DNA of 64,000 nt from Haloarcula amylolytica JCM 13557 (GTDB taxonomy: Archaea; Halobacteriota; Halobacteria; Halobacteriales; Haloarculaceae): the NCBI RefSeq assembly GCF_000336615.1, contig NZ_AOLW01000015.1, positions 249,971 through 313,970 on the forward strand. The letters are read 5' to 3'. Position 1 is the stretch's first letter. Each line of letters starts with the position of its first letter. Below the pieces are notes generated by a model. That model was not told the origin of the DNA, ran no database searches, and saw nothing but the letters and a program-made list of their open reading frames with translations. Position numbers and translations under genes: made by a program. Positions 50,344 to 60,667 of this stretch are shown piece by piece.

Positions 50344-51423
50344 TCAGAAGCCGGGCATCAGGTCAGCGGGGCCGAACACGCCGTAGTGGCCGGCGCGGTT
50401 GTTGCGGACGCCGGCTTTCAGGTAGCCAAGCGCCGGGCCGTTGACGTTGGCCTCCATGCTAGTCACGTCGTCCAGTTCGAAGGTGTTCGTGCCCGTTTCC
50501 CCATCGAAGGTCGTGCCCGTCACGCTGACCGTCGTTGTGGTCGGTTTCTCGTCCGAGCGGACGTCGAGGACGCCGCCGACGTGGACATCCTCGGCGTCAC
50601 AGATGCCGGCCCGCTCAAGCAGCACGTCGTCGGCGTGCTCCATGTCGTGGAACTCCAGAACGCCGTCGTGTTCGTCGATGAGTGCCTCGATCTCGTCCTC
50701 GCTCATCTCGCGGGCCGTCTCGATGTCGTAGCCGTCGAGGTGGGCGATGTCCTCACGGACCGTCCCCCGGTTGTCCTCGTAGCCGGACTTGAGACCGACG
50801 CCCCACCAGATTTCGACCGCCTCGACCTCGACGAAGGACTGGGCGGCCAGGGCTGCCGCGCCGGTGAGGAAGCCGGGGGTCGCACCGGCCCCGCAGACGA
50901 ACGTGATGCCCGACTCTTTCAGTTTGTCCTCGCGGTCGTCGAGCATCCCGATGACCCGGGAGCGTTTGAGTACGTCAATCATGACGCCCTCGTAATCGGC
51001 CTCGGCGAAGCGTTCGGCCACGCGCGGGATGAAGTCGTGTTCGAGGTTCGGGAGCGCCAACAGCACCGCGTCGATGGCATCGCTCTCGGCGATAATGTCG
51101 TCAATGGGCGTTTCCGTCGGTTCGCCCTGCGTACTGGCGACGATGCCGGCCTGCTCGCCGTGCTGTTTGACGCCGTCGGCTTTGGCGGCGGCCGCGCCGC
51201 CGTCGGTCGCAACGTCGTCGGGGCCGTCATCTTGCGGCCCGCTCGCAATATTACCCTCCGTCGACTCCAGCAGTTCGTCCACATCGAGACCGTCGTGGTC
51301 GATAGCCACGCCGTTGCGGTCACAGGCTGCGACGGCAGTGAGGCCGTCCTTGTGCTGTGAGACTTCGAGCGTCCGCCGTCCGATGCCACCGGTTCCAAGC
51401 ACTGCAAAGCGTATGTCGTCCAT
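50344..51423 (-). CDS. bioU: BioU-like enzyme (saccharopine-dehydrogenase-like), candidate replacement for BioA
   Basis: 359 residues. The Rossmann loop LGTGGIGRRTL (residues 9-19) binds NAD(P). A flexible acidic insert runs about 60-105, and a DVLKRSRVIGM segment (Lys153) follows. The family is the saccharopine-dehydrogenase-like group that includes cyanobacterial BioU, which makes diaminononanoate from KAPA using an active-site Lys as amino donor. Its place between bioB and bioF in an operon with no bioA supports this. If Lys153 is the equivalent of that Lys, the enzyme would be suicidal; alignment is needed. Confidence 0.78.
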   Translation of the reverse strand: MDDIRFAVLGTGGIGRRTLEVSQHKDGLTAVAACDRNGVAIDHDGLDVDELLESTEGNIASGPQDDGPDDVATDGGAAAAKADGVKQHGEQAGIVASTQGEPTETPIDDIIAESDAIDAVLLALPNLEHDFIPRVAERFAEADYEGVMIDVLKRSRVIGMLDDREDKLKESGITFVCGAGATPGFLTGAAALAAQSFVEVEAVEIWWGVGLKSGYEDNRGTVREDIAHLDGYDIETAREMSEDEIEALIDEHDGVLEFHDMEHADDVLLERAGICDAEDVHVGGVLDVRSDEKPTTTTVSVTGTTFDGETGTNTFELDDVTSMEANVNGPALGYLKAGVRNNRAGHYGVFGPADLMPGF

Positions 51424-51425
51424 TG

Positions 51426-52529
51426 TCAGTCGTCGGATTTGAGTTCTGATTTGGTCTGTGCTGTCCCTGCCGCCGTCTCGTCAGCCGCGCGTTCTTTGAC
51501 CGCTTCGGGGTCGAACTCGTTGGCCTCGGTGTTCGGTTCAAGCCCGGCCTCCGCCATGATTTCGAGGTCGTCGGCCGCCGTCTGGCCCTCGGTTGTGAGA
51601 TAATCGCCAGTGAGGATACCGTCAGCACCGGCCTCCAGCGCGGCCACCTGTCCGTCCGTGTCGAGGTTGACCTCGCGTCCGCCGGTGAGGCGCACGCGGG
51701 ACTCGGGGTGGAGCAGGCGGTACACCGCGATGGTCTTGACGACCTCCTCGGTCGTGATGTCGGGCAGCCCCTGTTCGGCCATGGGGGTGCCAGCGACCGG
51801 GTTCAGGATGTTGACCGGGAGCGAGGAGATACCGATGTCCTGCAGAGCCATCGCCGCATCGACCCTGTCTGTCGGCGATTCACCCATCCCAAGTATGACG
51901 CCGGCACAGAGGTCCATGCCGGCGTCTTTGGCGACCCGGAGCGTCTCGACCCGCTTCTCGAAGGTGTGGGTCTGAACGACCTCCGGGAAGTATCGGGGTG
52001 ATGTCTCGATGTTGTGATTGTAGTGGTTGAGCCCCTCGTCGGCCAGAATCGCGGCCTCCTCCTCAGTCAGGATACCGAGGCTGGCGTCGACCTCAACGTC
52101 CGTCTCGTCGCGAACGAGGCGAATGGCTTCGAGGACTTCCGCCCACTCCTCGGGGCGGTTCTCCTTCGAGACGCCCTTCTCGGCGACGACGATACCGAAC
52201 CGCTGTGCGCCGTCGCGTTCGGCGCGTTTTGCGGCCTCCAGTATCTTCTCCGGGCCGAGAAAGCCGTAGTTGTCGATGCCGGTGTCGAAGTGGACAGACT
52301 GGGCACAGAAGCCACAGTCCTCCGCGCAGTTCCCGGCTTTGGCGTTTACGATCGAACACGCGTCGACGGTGTCGTCACCCAGTTGCGTGCGCACGTAGTC
52401 GGCCCCGGCCGCCAGGTCGTCGACTGGCTGTGCGATGAGAGCCAATCCGTCCCGGCGGTCGAGGCATTCGCCGTCCAGCACGCGTGCGACAGCGTCGTCT
52501 ATCGTTTGGTTGCCCGTCTCGTAAACCAC
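51426..52529 (-). CDS. bioB: Biotin synthase
   Basis: 367 residues from GTG 52529. A radical-SAM cluster motif is seen as CAEDCGFC (CxxxCxxC, about residues 55-62), and the auxiliary cluster ligands follow in the barrel. It inserts sulfur into dethiobiotin. A TATA box centred 27-28 bases away supports GTG 52529 over the longer frame to 52586, implying leaderless translation from GTG. First gene of bioB-bioU-bioF-bioD. Confidence 0.92.
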   Translation of the reverse strand: MVYETGNQTIDDAVARVLDGECLDRRDGLALIAQPVDDLAAGADYVRTQLGDDTVDACSIVNAKAGNCAEDCGFCAQSVHFDTGIDNYGFLGPEKILEAAKRAERDGAQRFGIVVAEKGVSKENRPEEWAEVLEAIRLVRDETDVEVDASLGILTEEEAAILADEGLNHYNHNIETSPRYFPEVVQTHTFEKRVETLRVAKDAGMDLCAGVILGMGESPTDRVDAAMALQDIGISSLPVNILNPVAGTPMAEQGLPDITTEEVVKTIAVYRLLHPESRVRLTGGREVNLDTDGQVAALEAGADGILTGDYLTTEGQTAADDLEIMAEAGLEPNTEANEFDPEAVKERAADETAAGTAQTKSELKSDD

Positions 52530-52552
52530 ATTCTCGCTGTCGGTTGACGGTC

Positions 52553-52561
52553 TGATAAAGA
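52553..52561 (-). promoter_or_regulatory. TATA box of the biotin operon
   Basis: CTTTATCAG on the minus strand, centred about 28 bases before GTG 52529, the usual spacing for a leaderless haloarchaeal mRNA. This decides the bioB start. Confidence 0.6.
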
Positions 52562-52634
52562 TTCGGGTGGGTCCGGCGACCGACACACAGATCGTGGGGG
52601 TACCGTTTTACCAGACCCACTGCTACGCAGTCAC

Positions 52635-53450
<816 letters not shown>

Positions 53451-53474
53451 CCCCACGCTGAGCGCACGAAACCC

Positions 53475-53999
53475 CTAGTTCGACCGGCCGGCCCGCTGTT
53501 CCAGCCGCACCAGCCGTCGGTACAGCGGCGGGGCCAGGACGCCGAGGAACCCAAGCGCAATGGCGAACACGCCGAGCGGGAACTGGAGCGGGAGAGCCGC
53601 GAAACACGTATTTTCGGCGACGAGGGTGACGTAATACTCTTCGCCCTCGTAGGTAACGATGGCTCCGCGGCGGAAGGCGTCGGCGTTGGGCACGTCACCG
53701 ACGACCTGCTCCTCGCCAACCGGGTCGTCTACGGCCGTCAGGAACGCCGTCTGTTCGTCCGGGGAGAGGTCGTCGAAGGCCAACTGCGGGAGCCGCGGTC
53801 CCGGCTCGTCCCCGCCGAACCGCTCCACCGTTGCTTCGGGTGATTCGACACCGATGGTCGGGTTCCCGCAGTTCTCCAGGTCCGGCTCGATAATCGCGTA
53901 GCCGCCGGGCACGGCTCCGGCGATACCGACCGCGATGAGCAGGACGCCGACGAAGGGCGCGAGATACTGAAAGACGAACGAGTCAGCGCCGTCGCTCAT
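53475..53999 (-). CDS. Two-helix membrane protein with extracytoplasmic cysteine domain, in the cox cluster
   Basis: 174 residues. An N-terminal helix (about 14-34), an acidic external domain of about 95 residues with two cysteines (LENCGNP and AENTCFA) that could form a disulfide, and a C-terminal helix (about 138-160) with a basic cytoplasmic tail. The start lies three bases after the coxA stop, so it is cotranscribed with coxA. The family is not recognised with confidence; an oxidase assembly role is only a guess from position. Confidence 0.7.
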   Translation of the reverse strand: MSDGADSFVFQYLAPFVGVLLIAVGIAGAVPGGYAIIEPDLENCGNPTIGVESPEATVERFGGDEPGPRLPQLAFDDLSPDEQTAFLTAVDDPVGEEQVVGDVPNADAFRRGAIVTYEGEEYYVTLVAENTCFAALPLQFPLGVFAIALGFLGVLAPPLYRRLVRLEQRAGRSN

Positions 54000-54002
54000 C
54001 TG

Positions 54003-56285
54003 TCAGCCGCCCCCGTCGGTCCGTGTCCGAAGCGACTCGTCGGATTTGAGGTACTGGAAGGTCACAGTCAGCCCGATGCCGTACGCCCAGTGGGAGACGA
54101 GCACGAAAGTGAGATACCCGACGAACGCGAGCCCGCTCTGCCCGGTGTAGAACGCGATGGCGAACCCGCTGGATATCAGCGTCGCGAACACCAGCCCGGT
54201 CTCGAACAGCAGCCGACCGGGGAGGTAGTCGGAGAACGCAAGGAACAGGAGCGGCCAGGTGACGGTCCCGCCGACGAGGAAGAGGGCGGCCCCGATGGCC
54301 GGGCTCGAAGGCAGGCCGACCAGTTCGGCAATCTCACTGAAGGAAACCGGGTCGAGGACGCCGATGAGTATCGCCGTGATGAGTCCGCCACTCATCAGGA
54401 CCGTGCCGACAAACCCACCGACTGCGGCCATCCAGGCGTTCCGGGAGACGGTCTCGGCGACGGTCCCGACGCCGCCGGCCAGTCCGGTCGGCTCGGCTTC
54501 AGGGGCGTAGGAGCGCCGCGTCGTCTCGGGCTCGGTCGGCTCCATATCGTACTTGTCCATCATGTGCTGTTCGAACCACTGCCACTCTCGGGTGAACTGG
54601 CTCGTCGCCTTCAAGCCCCACGGGTCCGTCGTCGACACGGGCGTCCCCCGCCAGTAAGAGACGAGCATGTTGTACAGCCACAGCAGGGCGCTCAGGCCGA
54701 TGATGTAGCCGCCCACGGTCGCGATCTGCTGGGCGAACTGGTACTCCGGCGGGTAGATGGCCTGTCGTCGCGGGAGCCCAAGCCCGCCGATGACAAGCAA
54801 CGTCATGAACGTCACGAACGAGCCAAAGACGATCAGCAGCGCCTGGAATCTCGCCATCCGCGTGTCGTACCACCGGCCAGTGATGAGCGGGTACCAGTAG
54901 TAGCTCGCGGCGATCATCAGGAACGGGATGATGCCGACGACGATGAGATGGAAGTGGCCGACGACGTAGTAGGTGCCGTGATAGAGGATGTCGATCGGGA
55001 TAACTGCGAGGAACACGCCGGTGACGCCACCGATGATGAACGTCCCTATCCCGCCGGCACAGAGGATAAACGGCGCAGTCAGGCGGATGTTCCCTTCCCA
55101 CATTGTCGTGATCCAGTTGAACACCTTGATCGCGCTCGGGACGGCGATAGCGATGGAAACCGCCATGAACGACAGTTTGACCCGCGGGTCCGCGCTCGTC
55201 GTGAACATGTGATGCGCCCAGACGCCGAAGGAGAGGACGCCCAGCCCCAGCGTCGAGTAGACGATGAACTGGTAGCCGAACAGTTTGCGGCCGACGAACT
55301 TCGGCAAGATCAGGCTCATCAGCCCCGTTGCCGGGAGGAAGAGGATGTACACCTCCGGGTGGCCCCAGAACCAGAACAGGTGTTGCCAGAGGATAGCACC
55401 ACCGCCTTCCGTCGCAAAGAACGTCGTCGCGAGGTTCCGGTCTAGCAGGAGCATCACGAGCGCGCTCCCCAGCAGTGGGAACGCGAACAGTGCAATCCCG
55501 CTCGTGACGAGCATGTTCCACGAGAAGATATCGAGGTTCGCCCAGGTGACGCCCTCGCCGCGCTCGTAGACGATTGTGGTGATGAAGTTGATAGCGCCGA
55601 CCGTCGTGGCGATGCCGGAGAGATGCAAGCCGAGCAACAGCAGGTCTATCTGTGGATTGGGCTGTTGCACGGACAGCGGGGCGTACAGCGTCCACCCGAT
55701 ACTCACCTCGCGCATCGTGAGGAAAAACCGGATGGCGTCCGCCGGGAGCACGAGATTCAGAATCTGGCCGAGTACCTGAATCATGAGTCCCATCCGGACC
55801 ATAATCAGCGCCGGCGGGAGGAGCCAGAACCCGATAGCGTTGACCCGCGGGAACGCCATGTCGTCGGCCCCGATGAGCAGCGGCAGGACGTAGTTCCCGA
55901 TGCCGAAGAACACGGGCAGGACGAAGAATATCAGCATCGTCAGGCCGTGGGTGGTAAACAGCGCGTTGTACGTCTCCGGCGTCCAGATGTCCGCCGGCGG
56001 CGTCAGCAGTTCCGTCCGGAGCATCATTGCATCGACGCCGCCCCACAGACCGGCGGCGGTGCCAAAGAAGATGTAGAGCAGACCGATATCGCGGTGGTTT
56101 GTCGTCGTCAGCCAGCGGTACACTTCGGACTGGATTCGACCGATCTCAAACTCGATCTCCTCCCGAGTCGTGTAGCCGCCGTCGCTCTCGGGTCGCGCCT
56201 TTCGCCGCTCCCGGACCCACACGAAAAGCACTGATAGCGCCAGTACGGCCAGGGCGGTCCCCTCGACGATAGCCCTGTTCAGCAT
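54003..56285 (-). CDS. coxA: Heme-copper oxidase subunit I with extra C-terminal membrane domain
   Basis: 760 residues. The catalytic core has the twelve-helix layout: ITTN-type HRDIG start near residue 62, GHPEVYILFLPA (Cu-B His, Tyr and the proton-channel Glu) near 305, HHMFTT near 355, and VGHFHLIVVG near 440 (haem ligands). It reduces O2 to water and pumps protons. About 180 residues at the C terminus follow a charged linker and form four further helices, so this is a fusion with a small membrane domain. Divergent from coxB. Confidence 0.92.
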   Translation of the reverse strand: MLNRAIVEGTALAVLALSVLFVWVRERRKARPESDGGYTTREEIEFEIGRIQSEVYRWLTTTNHRDIGLLYIFFGTAAGLWGGVDAMMLRTELLTPPADIWTPETYNALFTTHGLTMLIFFVLPVFFGIGNYVLPLLIGADDMAFPRVNAIGFWLLPPALIMVRMGLMIQVLGQILNLVLPADAIRFFLTMREVSIGWTLYAPLSVQQPNPQIDLLLLGLHLSGIATTVGAINFITTIVYERGEGVTWANLDIFSWNMLVTSGIALFAFPLLGSALVMLLLDRNLATTFFATEGGGAILWQHLFWFWGHPEVYILFLPATGLMSLILPKFVGRKLFGYQFIVYSTLGLGVLSFGVWAHHMFTTSADPRVKLSFMAVSIAIAVPSAIKVFNWITTMWEGNIRLTAPFILCAGGIGTFIIGGVTGVFLAVIPIDILYHGTYYVVGHFHLIVVGIIPFLMIAASYYWYPLITGRWYDTRMARFQALLIVFGSFVTFMTLLVIGGLGLPRRQAIYPPEYQFAQQIATVGGYIIGLSALLWLYNMLVSYWRGTPVSTTDPWGLKATSQFTREWQWFEQHMMDKYDMEPTEPETTRRSYAPEAEPTGLAGGVGTVAETVSRNAWMAAVGGFVGTVLMSGGLITAILIGVLDPVSFSEIAELVGLPSSPAIGAALFLVGGTVTWPLLFLAFSDYLPGRLLFETGLVFATLISSGFAIAFYTGQSGLAFVGYLTFVLVSHWAYGIGLTVTFQYLKSDESLRTRTDGGG

Positions 56286-56462
56286 CTGTGTGTAATCGGT
56301 CGTGCCGGAACGGTTGCTCGTTTCGTCATGCTACACGTTACCAATCTCTGACACGCCCACGCTGATAAAACTACGCTGGGAACCTGGGTCCAGTAGCGGT
56401 CACCCCTCAGCTAGCGCAGCTTTGGGCAAGTTATTTGACACGGCGATTGGTACAGTGTGACA

Positions 56463-57200
56463 ATGCGTCTCCGACGACGCGTGATTCAGGCGGGCCTTGT
56501 CGTGGTCGGGCTCTCACTACTTGCTGCCCCAGCCACAGCGCAGTCGGTCAACAGGGCGGCTATCGACGACCTCAACGAACAGCTCCTGTACGTCGCTCTG
56601 CCGTTGACGTTGTTCGTCGAACTTACGCTCGTGTACGTGATCTACCGGTTCCGGAACAACGACGACCCGCAACCGACGGTCGACGACCCGGCGCTAGAGG
56701 TGACCTGGACGGCCGCGACGGGCGCAATACTTGTCTTCGTCGGGATCTCGGCGTTCGTGGTGATGGCTAACCCCTACATCACGCCTGCAGCGGCCGAGAT
56801 ATCCGCCGACGAGGGGGACGCCTTCGCGGACGATACGGAGATAGACGTGCTCGCCTACCAGTGGGGGTGGGAGTTCTCCTACACCGAGGCGAACGTCACG
56901 ACTGAAGAACGGCTGGTCCTTCCAGCGGACAGGAACGTCACGTTCAGGCTGCGGACGACGGACGTGATCCACGCCATCTACGTCCCGCAACTGGGCGTCA
57001 AACAGGACATCTTCCCCGGCCGGACGATAACGGCCCGAACGCACGCGACCGAACCCGGCGAATACCGGCTGTACTGCGCCGAGATGTGCGGGGCCGGACA
57101 CAGCAAGATGAACGCCACTGTCGTCGTCAAGAACCAGTCCGCCTACGACGCCTGGATGGAGAATCAGACGGCTTCGGCCGACTACCGGACTGCTGAGTAG
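56463..57200 (+). CDS. coxB: Heme-copper oxidase subunit II (Cu-A)
   Basis: 245 residues from ATG 56463 (GTG 56457 is two codons earlier). A TATA-like TTATTT about 30 bases upstream fits either start. A signal peptide (MRLRRRVIQ to ATAQS) and two helices precede the cupredoxin domain. The Cu-A ligands appear as DVIHAIYVP (His) and CAEMCGAGHSKM (CxxxCxxxHxxM) near residue 205. It accepts electrons, in haloarchaea probably from halocyanin, and passes them to subunit I. Confidence 0.93.
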   Translation: MRLRRRVIQAGLVVVGLSLLAAPATAQSVNRAAIDDLNEQLLYVALPLTLFVELTLVYVIYRFRNNDDPQPTVDDPALEVTWTAATGAILVFVGISAFVVMANPYITPAAAEISADEGDAFADDTEIDVLAYQWGWEFSYTEANVTTEERLVLPADRNVTFRLRTTDVIHAIYVPQLGVKQDIFPGRTITARTHATEPGEYRLYCAEMCGAGHSKMNATVVVKNQSAYDAWMENQTASADYRTAE

Positions 57201-57212
57201 GCGTGAAAAGCG

Positions 57213-58022
57213 TCAGTACAGGTCGTCGAGTTCACCCTCGGTGTGGCTGTGGGACTCAGCCGGGAACTCGCCGGATTCGACGGCGTCGATGTACTCGTCG
57301 ACGGCGTCGGCGACCTCGCCGCGAACGTCGCCGAACTGCTCGGCGAAAGGCGGACTGGACTCGGAGAGGCCGACCACGTCAGTGAACACGAGTACCTGAC
57401 CGTCGCAGTCGCCGCCAGCACCGATACCAATTGTCGGGATGTCGACGGCCTCAGTGACCTGAGCGGCGAGGTTGGCCGGGATGTGTTCGAGCACCAGCGC
57501 GAACGCGCCGGCGGCCTCGTGCTCACGCGCGAGTTCGAGGATCTCCTCTGCCTCCTCGCGGCCGGTCGCCTGCCTCGTGTAGCCGGTCTGGTTCACGCTC
57601 TGTGGCGTGAGTCCGAGGTGGGCCATCGTCGGGATGCCCAGCTCCGTCAGCCGCTCGGTCAGCTCGACGGTGTGTGGCCCGGATTCGAGTTTGACCGCGT
57701 TCGCGCCCTCTTCTTTCAGCATTCGCCCGCAGTTCTGGATGCTCTCGCTCTCGTTCGCCCCGAAGGAGAGAAACGGCATATCGGCGACGACCAGCGCGTC
57801 GTCCGCACCGCGTGCGACCGCTCCGACCCGTGAGGCCATCTCGTCGAGCGTGACCGGGAGCGTGTCGTCGTGGCCGAGGACGGCGTTCCCCATACTGTCG
57901 CCGACGAGAATGACGTCCACGCCGGTGTCGTCAACGATGCTCGCGGTCACAGCGTCGTACGCTGTCAGCATCGTGATCGGCTCCTCACCAGCCATCGCCT
58001 GCAGGTCCCGGACAGTTGGCAT
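57213..58022 (-). CDS. panB: 3-methyl-2-oxobutanoate hydroxymethyltransferase
   Basis: 269 residues from ATG 58022; the long open frame before it is not protein-like. TIM-barrel signatures are TMLTAYDAVTASI (near 18), VGDSMGN (Mg ligand Asp near 45) and VVADMPF near 83. It adds a hydroxymethyl group from methylenetetrahydrofolate or an analogue to 2-oxoisovalerate, giving ketopantoate for CoA synthesis. coaD, another CoA gene, lies 4 kb away but is not linked. Confidence 0.93.
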   Translation of the reverse strand: MPTVRDLQAMAGEEPITMLTAYDAVTASIVDDTGVDVILVGDSMGNAVLGHDDTLPVTLDEMASRVGAVARGADDALVVADMPFLSFGANESESIQNCGRMLKEEGANAVKLESGPHTVELTERLTELGIPTMAHLGLTPQSVNQTGYTRQATGREEAEEILELAREHEAAGAFALVLEHIPANLAAQVTEAVDIPTIGIGAGGDCDGQVLVFTDVVGLSESSPPFAEQFGDVRGEVADAVDEYIDAVESGEFPAESHSHTEGELDDLY

Positions 58023-58119
58023 ATCCGAGCGGGGGCGCGCCTGCGCCTTACCTGTTCGGGTTGCGCAGTTCGCTCGGGAAACCGCAAGGTGCTTGCCGTA
58101 CCTAGCTGTACCATCAGCC

Positions 58120-58347
58120 GTGCCAACAGTCGAGAAGACGGACCCGGACGGCGTGGACTTCGGGTGGGTGATGCAGGTCACGTTCGTGACGACGATCCTG
58201 GTCGGCTCGCCGCTCGTCGTGCTCGCGTCGACCGCGGTCACGCTCCAGACCTGGACCGCGCGGGCGATGTTCGCGGTCCGCGTCGGCGCGCTCATCTGGT
58301 TCTTGACGGCCGTCTGCGTCTACCTCTACGCGCGATACCGGGCCTGA
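58120..58347 (+). CDS. Small two-helix membrane protein (DUF5822-like)
   Basis: 75 residues from GTG 58120. A polar N terminus (VEKTDPDGVDFGWVMQ) is followed by two hydrophobic helices (about 18-38 and 48-70). The final 22 bases overlap the convergent HAD gene. The pattern matches DUF5822 proteins of haloarchaea by recollection. Function unknown. Confidence 0.7.
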   Translation: MPTVEKTDPDGVDFGWVMQVTFVTTILVGSPLVVLASTAVTLQTWTARAMFAVRVGALIWFLTAVCVYLYARYRA

Positions 58348-58868
58348 TCGAACTCGCTCGCCCACTCGAACGCCATCCCGGCCCGCCGGGCGGCCGTCGC
58401 GTCGCTCTCTGAATCGCCGACGAACACGGCCGCGCCGGGGTCGACCCCGATTTCTTCGGCAATCGCCAGCAGACCCTCCGGGTCAGGTTTCGGTGACTCG
58501 ACGGTGTCACGGCCGACGACCGGCCCAACGTGACTGTCGAGGTCATGGACAGCCAGCGCGGCCCGACACGCCTCCTCGGCGTTGAGCGAGCAAACGCCGA
58601 CGGGAACGCTGTGTGGAAGGCCGTCGGCGAGGGTCAGTCGCTCCGACTCGTGCGCACCGGTCCGCTCGTGGTCGGTGATGGCTGCTTCGACGGCGTCACG
58701 GTGGCCGGTTTCCGAGGACAGCGTCAACATCTCCCAGAGGTCGCGGTTCTCGGGGTCGACGTTTCGTTCCCGCAGGACCGTCGCGACGTCGCTGGTCACC
58801 GTACCCCAGTCGACAGCCAGCCTGACGAGCGTCCCGTCGAGGTCGTAGATGACGGCGTCGTGTGTCAC
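58326..58868 (-). CDS. HAD-family phosphatase
   Basis: 180 residues from GTG 58868; a TTG at 58895 would add nine residues. HAD motif I is IYDLDGTLV (nucleophile Asp and acid Asp, residues 7-15), motif II lies in VGVCSLNAEE (Ser) near 88, motif III is Lys in SPKPDPEG, and motif IV is VGDSESD near 150. It hydrolyses a small phosphate ester such as phosphoglycolate, but the substrate cannot be read. A GTTTTGC TATA-like element supports the GTG start. Confidence 0.82.
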   Translation of the reverse strand: MTHDAVIYDLDGTLVRLAVDWGTVTSDVATVLRERNVDPENRDLWEMLTLSSETGHRDAVEAAITDHERTGAHESERLTLADGLPHSVPVGVCSLNAEEACRAALAVHDLDSHVGPVVGRDTVESPKPDPEGLLAIAEEIGVDPGAAVFVGDSESDATAARRAGMAFEWASEFDQARYRA

Positions 58869-58916
58869 ATCAAACGATAGGGGCGACGCCCGCAAAACCG
58901 CTTCGCCCCCTCGAAC

Positions 58917-60044
58917 TCACTCCAGCAAGTCTTGTGCGATAATGTTCTGCTGGATTTCGCTAGTCCCCTCGTAGATGGTAGTCACCTTCGCATCGCGGTA
59001 GAAGCGCTCGACTGGGTAGTCCGTCGTGTAGCCGTAGCCGCCGTGGATCTGGATCGCCTCGTTGGCCACGTCCACCGCCGTCTCGCTCGCGAAGTACTTC
59101 GCCATGCTCGCCGCCGCTCTCGCTCGCTCGCCGCGTTCCAGTTGCTGTGCGGCCTCCCACGTCAACAGCCGCGCCGCCTGCACGTTCGTCGCCATGTCCG
59201 CGAGCTTGTGCTGAATCGTCTGGAACTCGCTGATCGGCTGGTCGAACTGCTCGCGCTCCTGTGCGTAGTCGAGGGCCTCGTCGAGCGCGGACTGTGCGAG
59301 TCCGACGGCCTGCGCGGCGATGGCGACCCGACCGGTCGTCAGAATCGACAGCGCCGCGGCCAGTCCCTTGCCCTCCTCGGTCAGTTGGTAGCGCTCGGGC
59401 ACGCGGACGCCGTCGAACTGGAGCGGGGTCGTGTCGCTCGCACGGAGCCCGAGTTTGTCCTCTTTCTCGCCAACGGTGAGCCCCTCGGTGTCTTTCGGCA
59501 CGAGGAACTGTGTTATCGAATCCGGGTCGTCGGGGTCGGTCTTCGCGAAGACGATGACGACACCCGACCGCTTGCCGTTGGTAATCCACTGTTTCTCGCC
59601 GTCGATGACGTACTCGTCGCCGTCGCGCCGGGCGGTGGTCGACATCTCCCGCGGGTTCGACCCGGCCTGTGGCTCCGAGAGCGCGAACGCGCCGACCGGG
59701 CGGCCGTCGGCCATGTCGGGGAGCCAGTCGTCCTGAACGGTTTCGGAGCCGAACTGCGCGATACACGATGTCGCGAGGCAGTGGACCGACAGGGCCGTCG
59801 CGACCGCAAGCGACCCGTACGCGAGCTCCTCGTTGACCAGCGCGTACGTCGGCTTGTCGGCGTCGAAGCCGCCGTATTCGGCCGGTGTCGTCAGCCCAGT
59901 GATGTCGATATCCGCGAGCCCGTCCCAGCACTCTTCGGGAAAGGACTGCTCGCGGTCGGCATCGGCGGCTTTCGGACGGATGTCCTCGACGGCGAACTCT
60001 CGAACGGTGTCGCGGATGGCTCGCTGCTCAGCGGAGAGATCCAT
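58917..60044 (-). CDS. Acyl-CoA dehydrogenase
   Basis: 375 residues from ATG 60044. The N-terminal helical domain starts [17 protein letters not shown]/acyl-CoA motifs are [10 protein letters not shown] near 130 and a KQWITNG near 160. The C-terminal part has [29 protein letters not shown], including the catalytic-base Glu region. It oxidises acyl-CoA to enoyl-CoA, passing electrons to ETF. Chain length not determined. Stands alone between a HAD phosphatase and aMBF1. Confidence 0.92.
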   Translation of the reverse strand: MDLSAEQRAIRDTVREFAVEDIRPKAADADREQSFPEECWDGLADIDITGLTTPAEYGGFDADKPTYALVNEELAYGSLAVATALSVHCLATSCIAQFGSETVQDDWLPDMADGRPVGAFALSEPQAGSNPREMSTTARRDGDEYVIDGEKQWITNGKRSGVVIVFAKTDPDDPDSITQFLVPKDTEGLTVGEKEDKLGLRASDTTPLQFDGVRVPERYQLTEEGKGLAAALSILTTGRVAIAAQAVGLAQSALDEALDYAQEREQFDQPISEFQTIQHKLADMATNVQAARLLTWEAAQQLERGERARAAASMAKYFASETAVDVANEAIQIHGGYGYTTDYPVERFYRDAKVTTIYEGTSEIQQNIIAQDLLE

Positions 60045-60081
60045 ACCGACCGTTACACCGGAGTCACGAAAATATTCGGGG

Positions 60082-60585
60082 TCAGTTGGACTCGACGAGG
60101 TCGATGTCGAGGTACTGTTCGAGTGCCTTGATCGTCGACCCACCGACGTTCGCCTGCGTCGCGCGCCCCTGCTCAACAGCGAGGATGTCCGCTTCGTCGA
60201 GTTCGAGTTCCTCGGCCAGTTCGCCCGTCTGGAGGCCCTCGTCCTGACGCGCCTCCGTCACGCGCTCGCCGTACTCGCTGACCAGATACGGGAGCTGGTC
60301 GTCGTCGTAGTCGGCCCCGTCCTCCCAGTGAGACGTGTCGGCCTGCTGTGCGTCCTGCATCTTCGCCGCGTTCTGTGCGGCTTTGCGTTTCCGGTTCTGC
60401 CCGTCGCGCGAGCTGTCACTGCCCGTCGTTCGCTCGTTTTCCCCGTGGTCACGCGCACAGCTGTCACACACCTGGAGGGTCGCACCAGCGACGTTCGCGG
60501 TCTGGAGGTCGCCGCCGTCGCTACCGCAGAGCTCACAGCTCCCGCCGGCGCTATCGCCACCACTGCCGGTCGAGTATTTGGCCAT
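60082..60585 (-). CDS. Archaeal multiprotein bridging factor aMBF1
   Basis: 167 residues from ATG 60585, with TATA-like GAAATATCA about 23 bases before it. An N-terminal zinc ribbon (CELCG near 17 and CDSC near 40) is followed by a long polar linker and a Cro/C1-type HTH (residues about 105-160: [33 protein letters not shown]). This is the layout of aMBF1, which binds ribosomes and may link translation to transcription. The linker is longer and more acidic than in non-halophiles. Confidence 0.9.
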   Translation of the reverse strand: MAKYSTGSGGDSAGGSCELCGSDGGDLQTANVAGATLQVCDSCARDHGENERTTGSDSSRDGQNRKRKAAQNAAKMQDAQQADTSHWEDGADYDDDQLPYLVSEYGERVTEARQDEGLQTGELAEELELDEADILAVEQGRATQANVGGSTIKALEQYLDIDLVESN

Positions 60586-60667
60586 GCCCCCCGTAGCGGT
60601 TTCGTGATATTTCAAACGTCCGGTTCGCGCGAGTGACACACCCTCCCGGGGCGGGTCTAAACGAAAG

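Noticed and set aside
49846-51360. 504-codon open frame on the plus strand over the biotin genes
   Set aside because: It is antisense to bioF and the BioU-like gene, whose protein motifs and codon pattern are clear.
54090-55445. 451-codon open frame antisense to coxA
   Set aside because: Shadow of coxA; its translation is a run of charged residues with no fold motifs.
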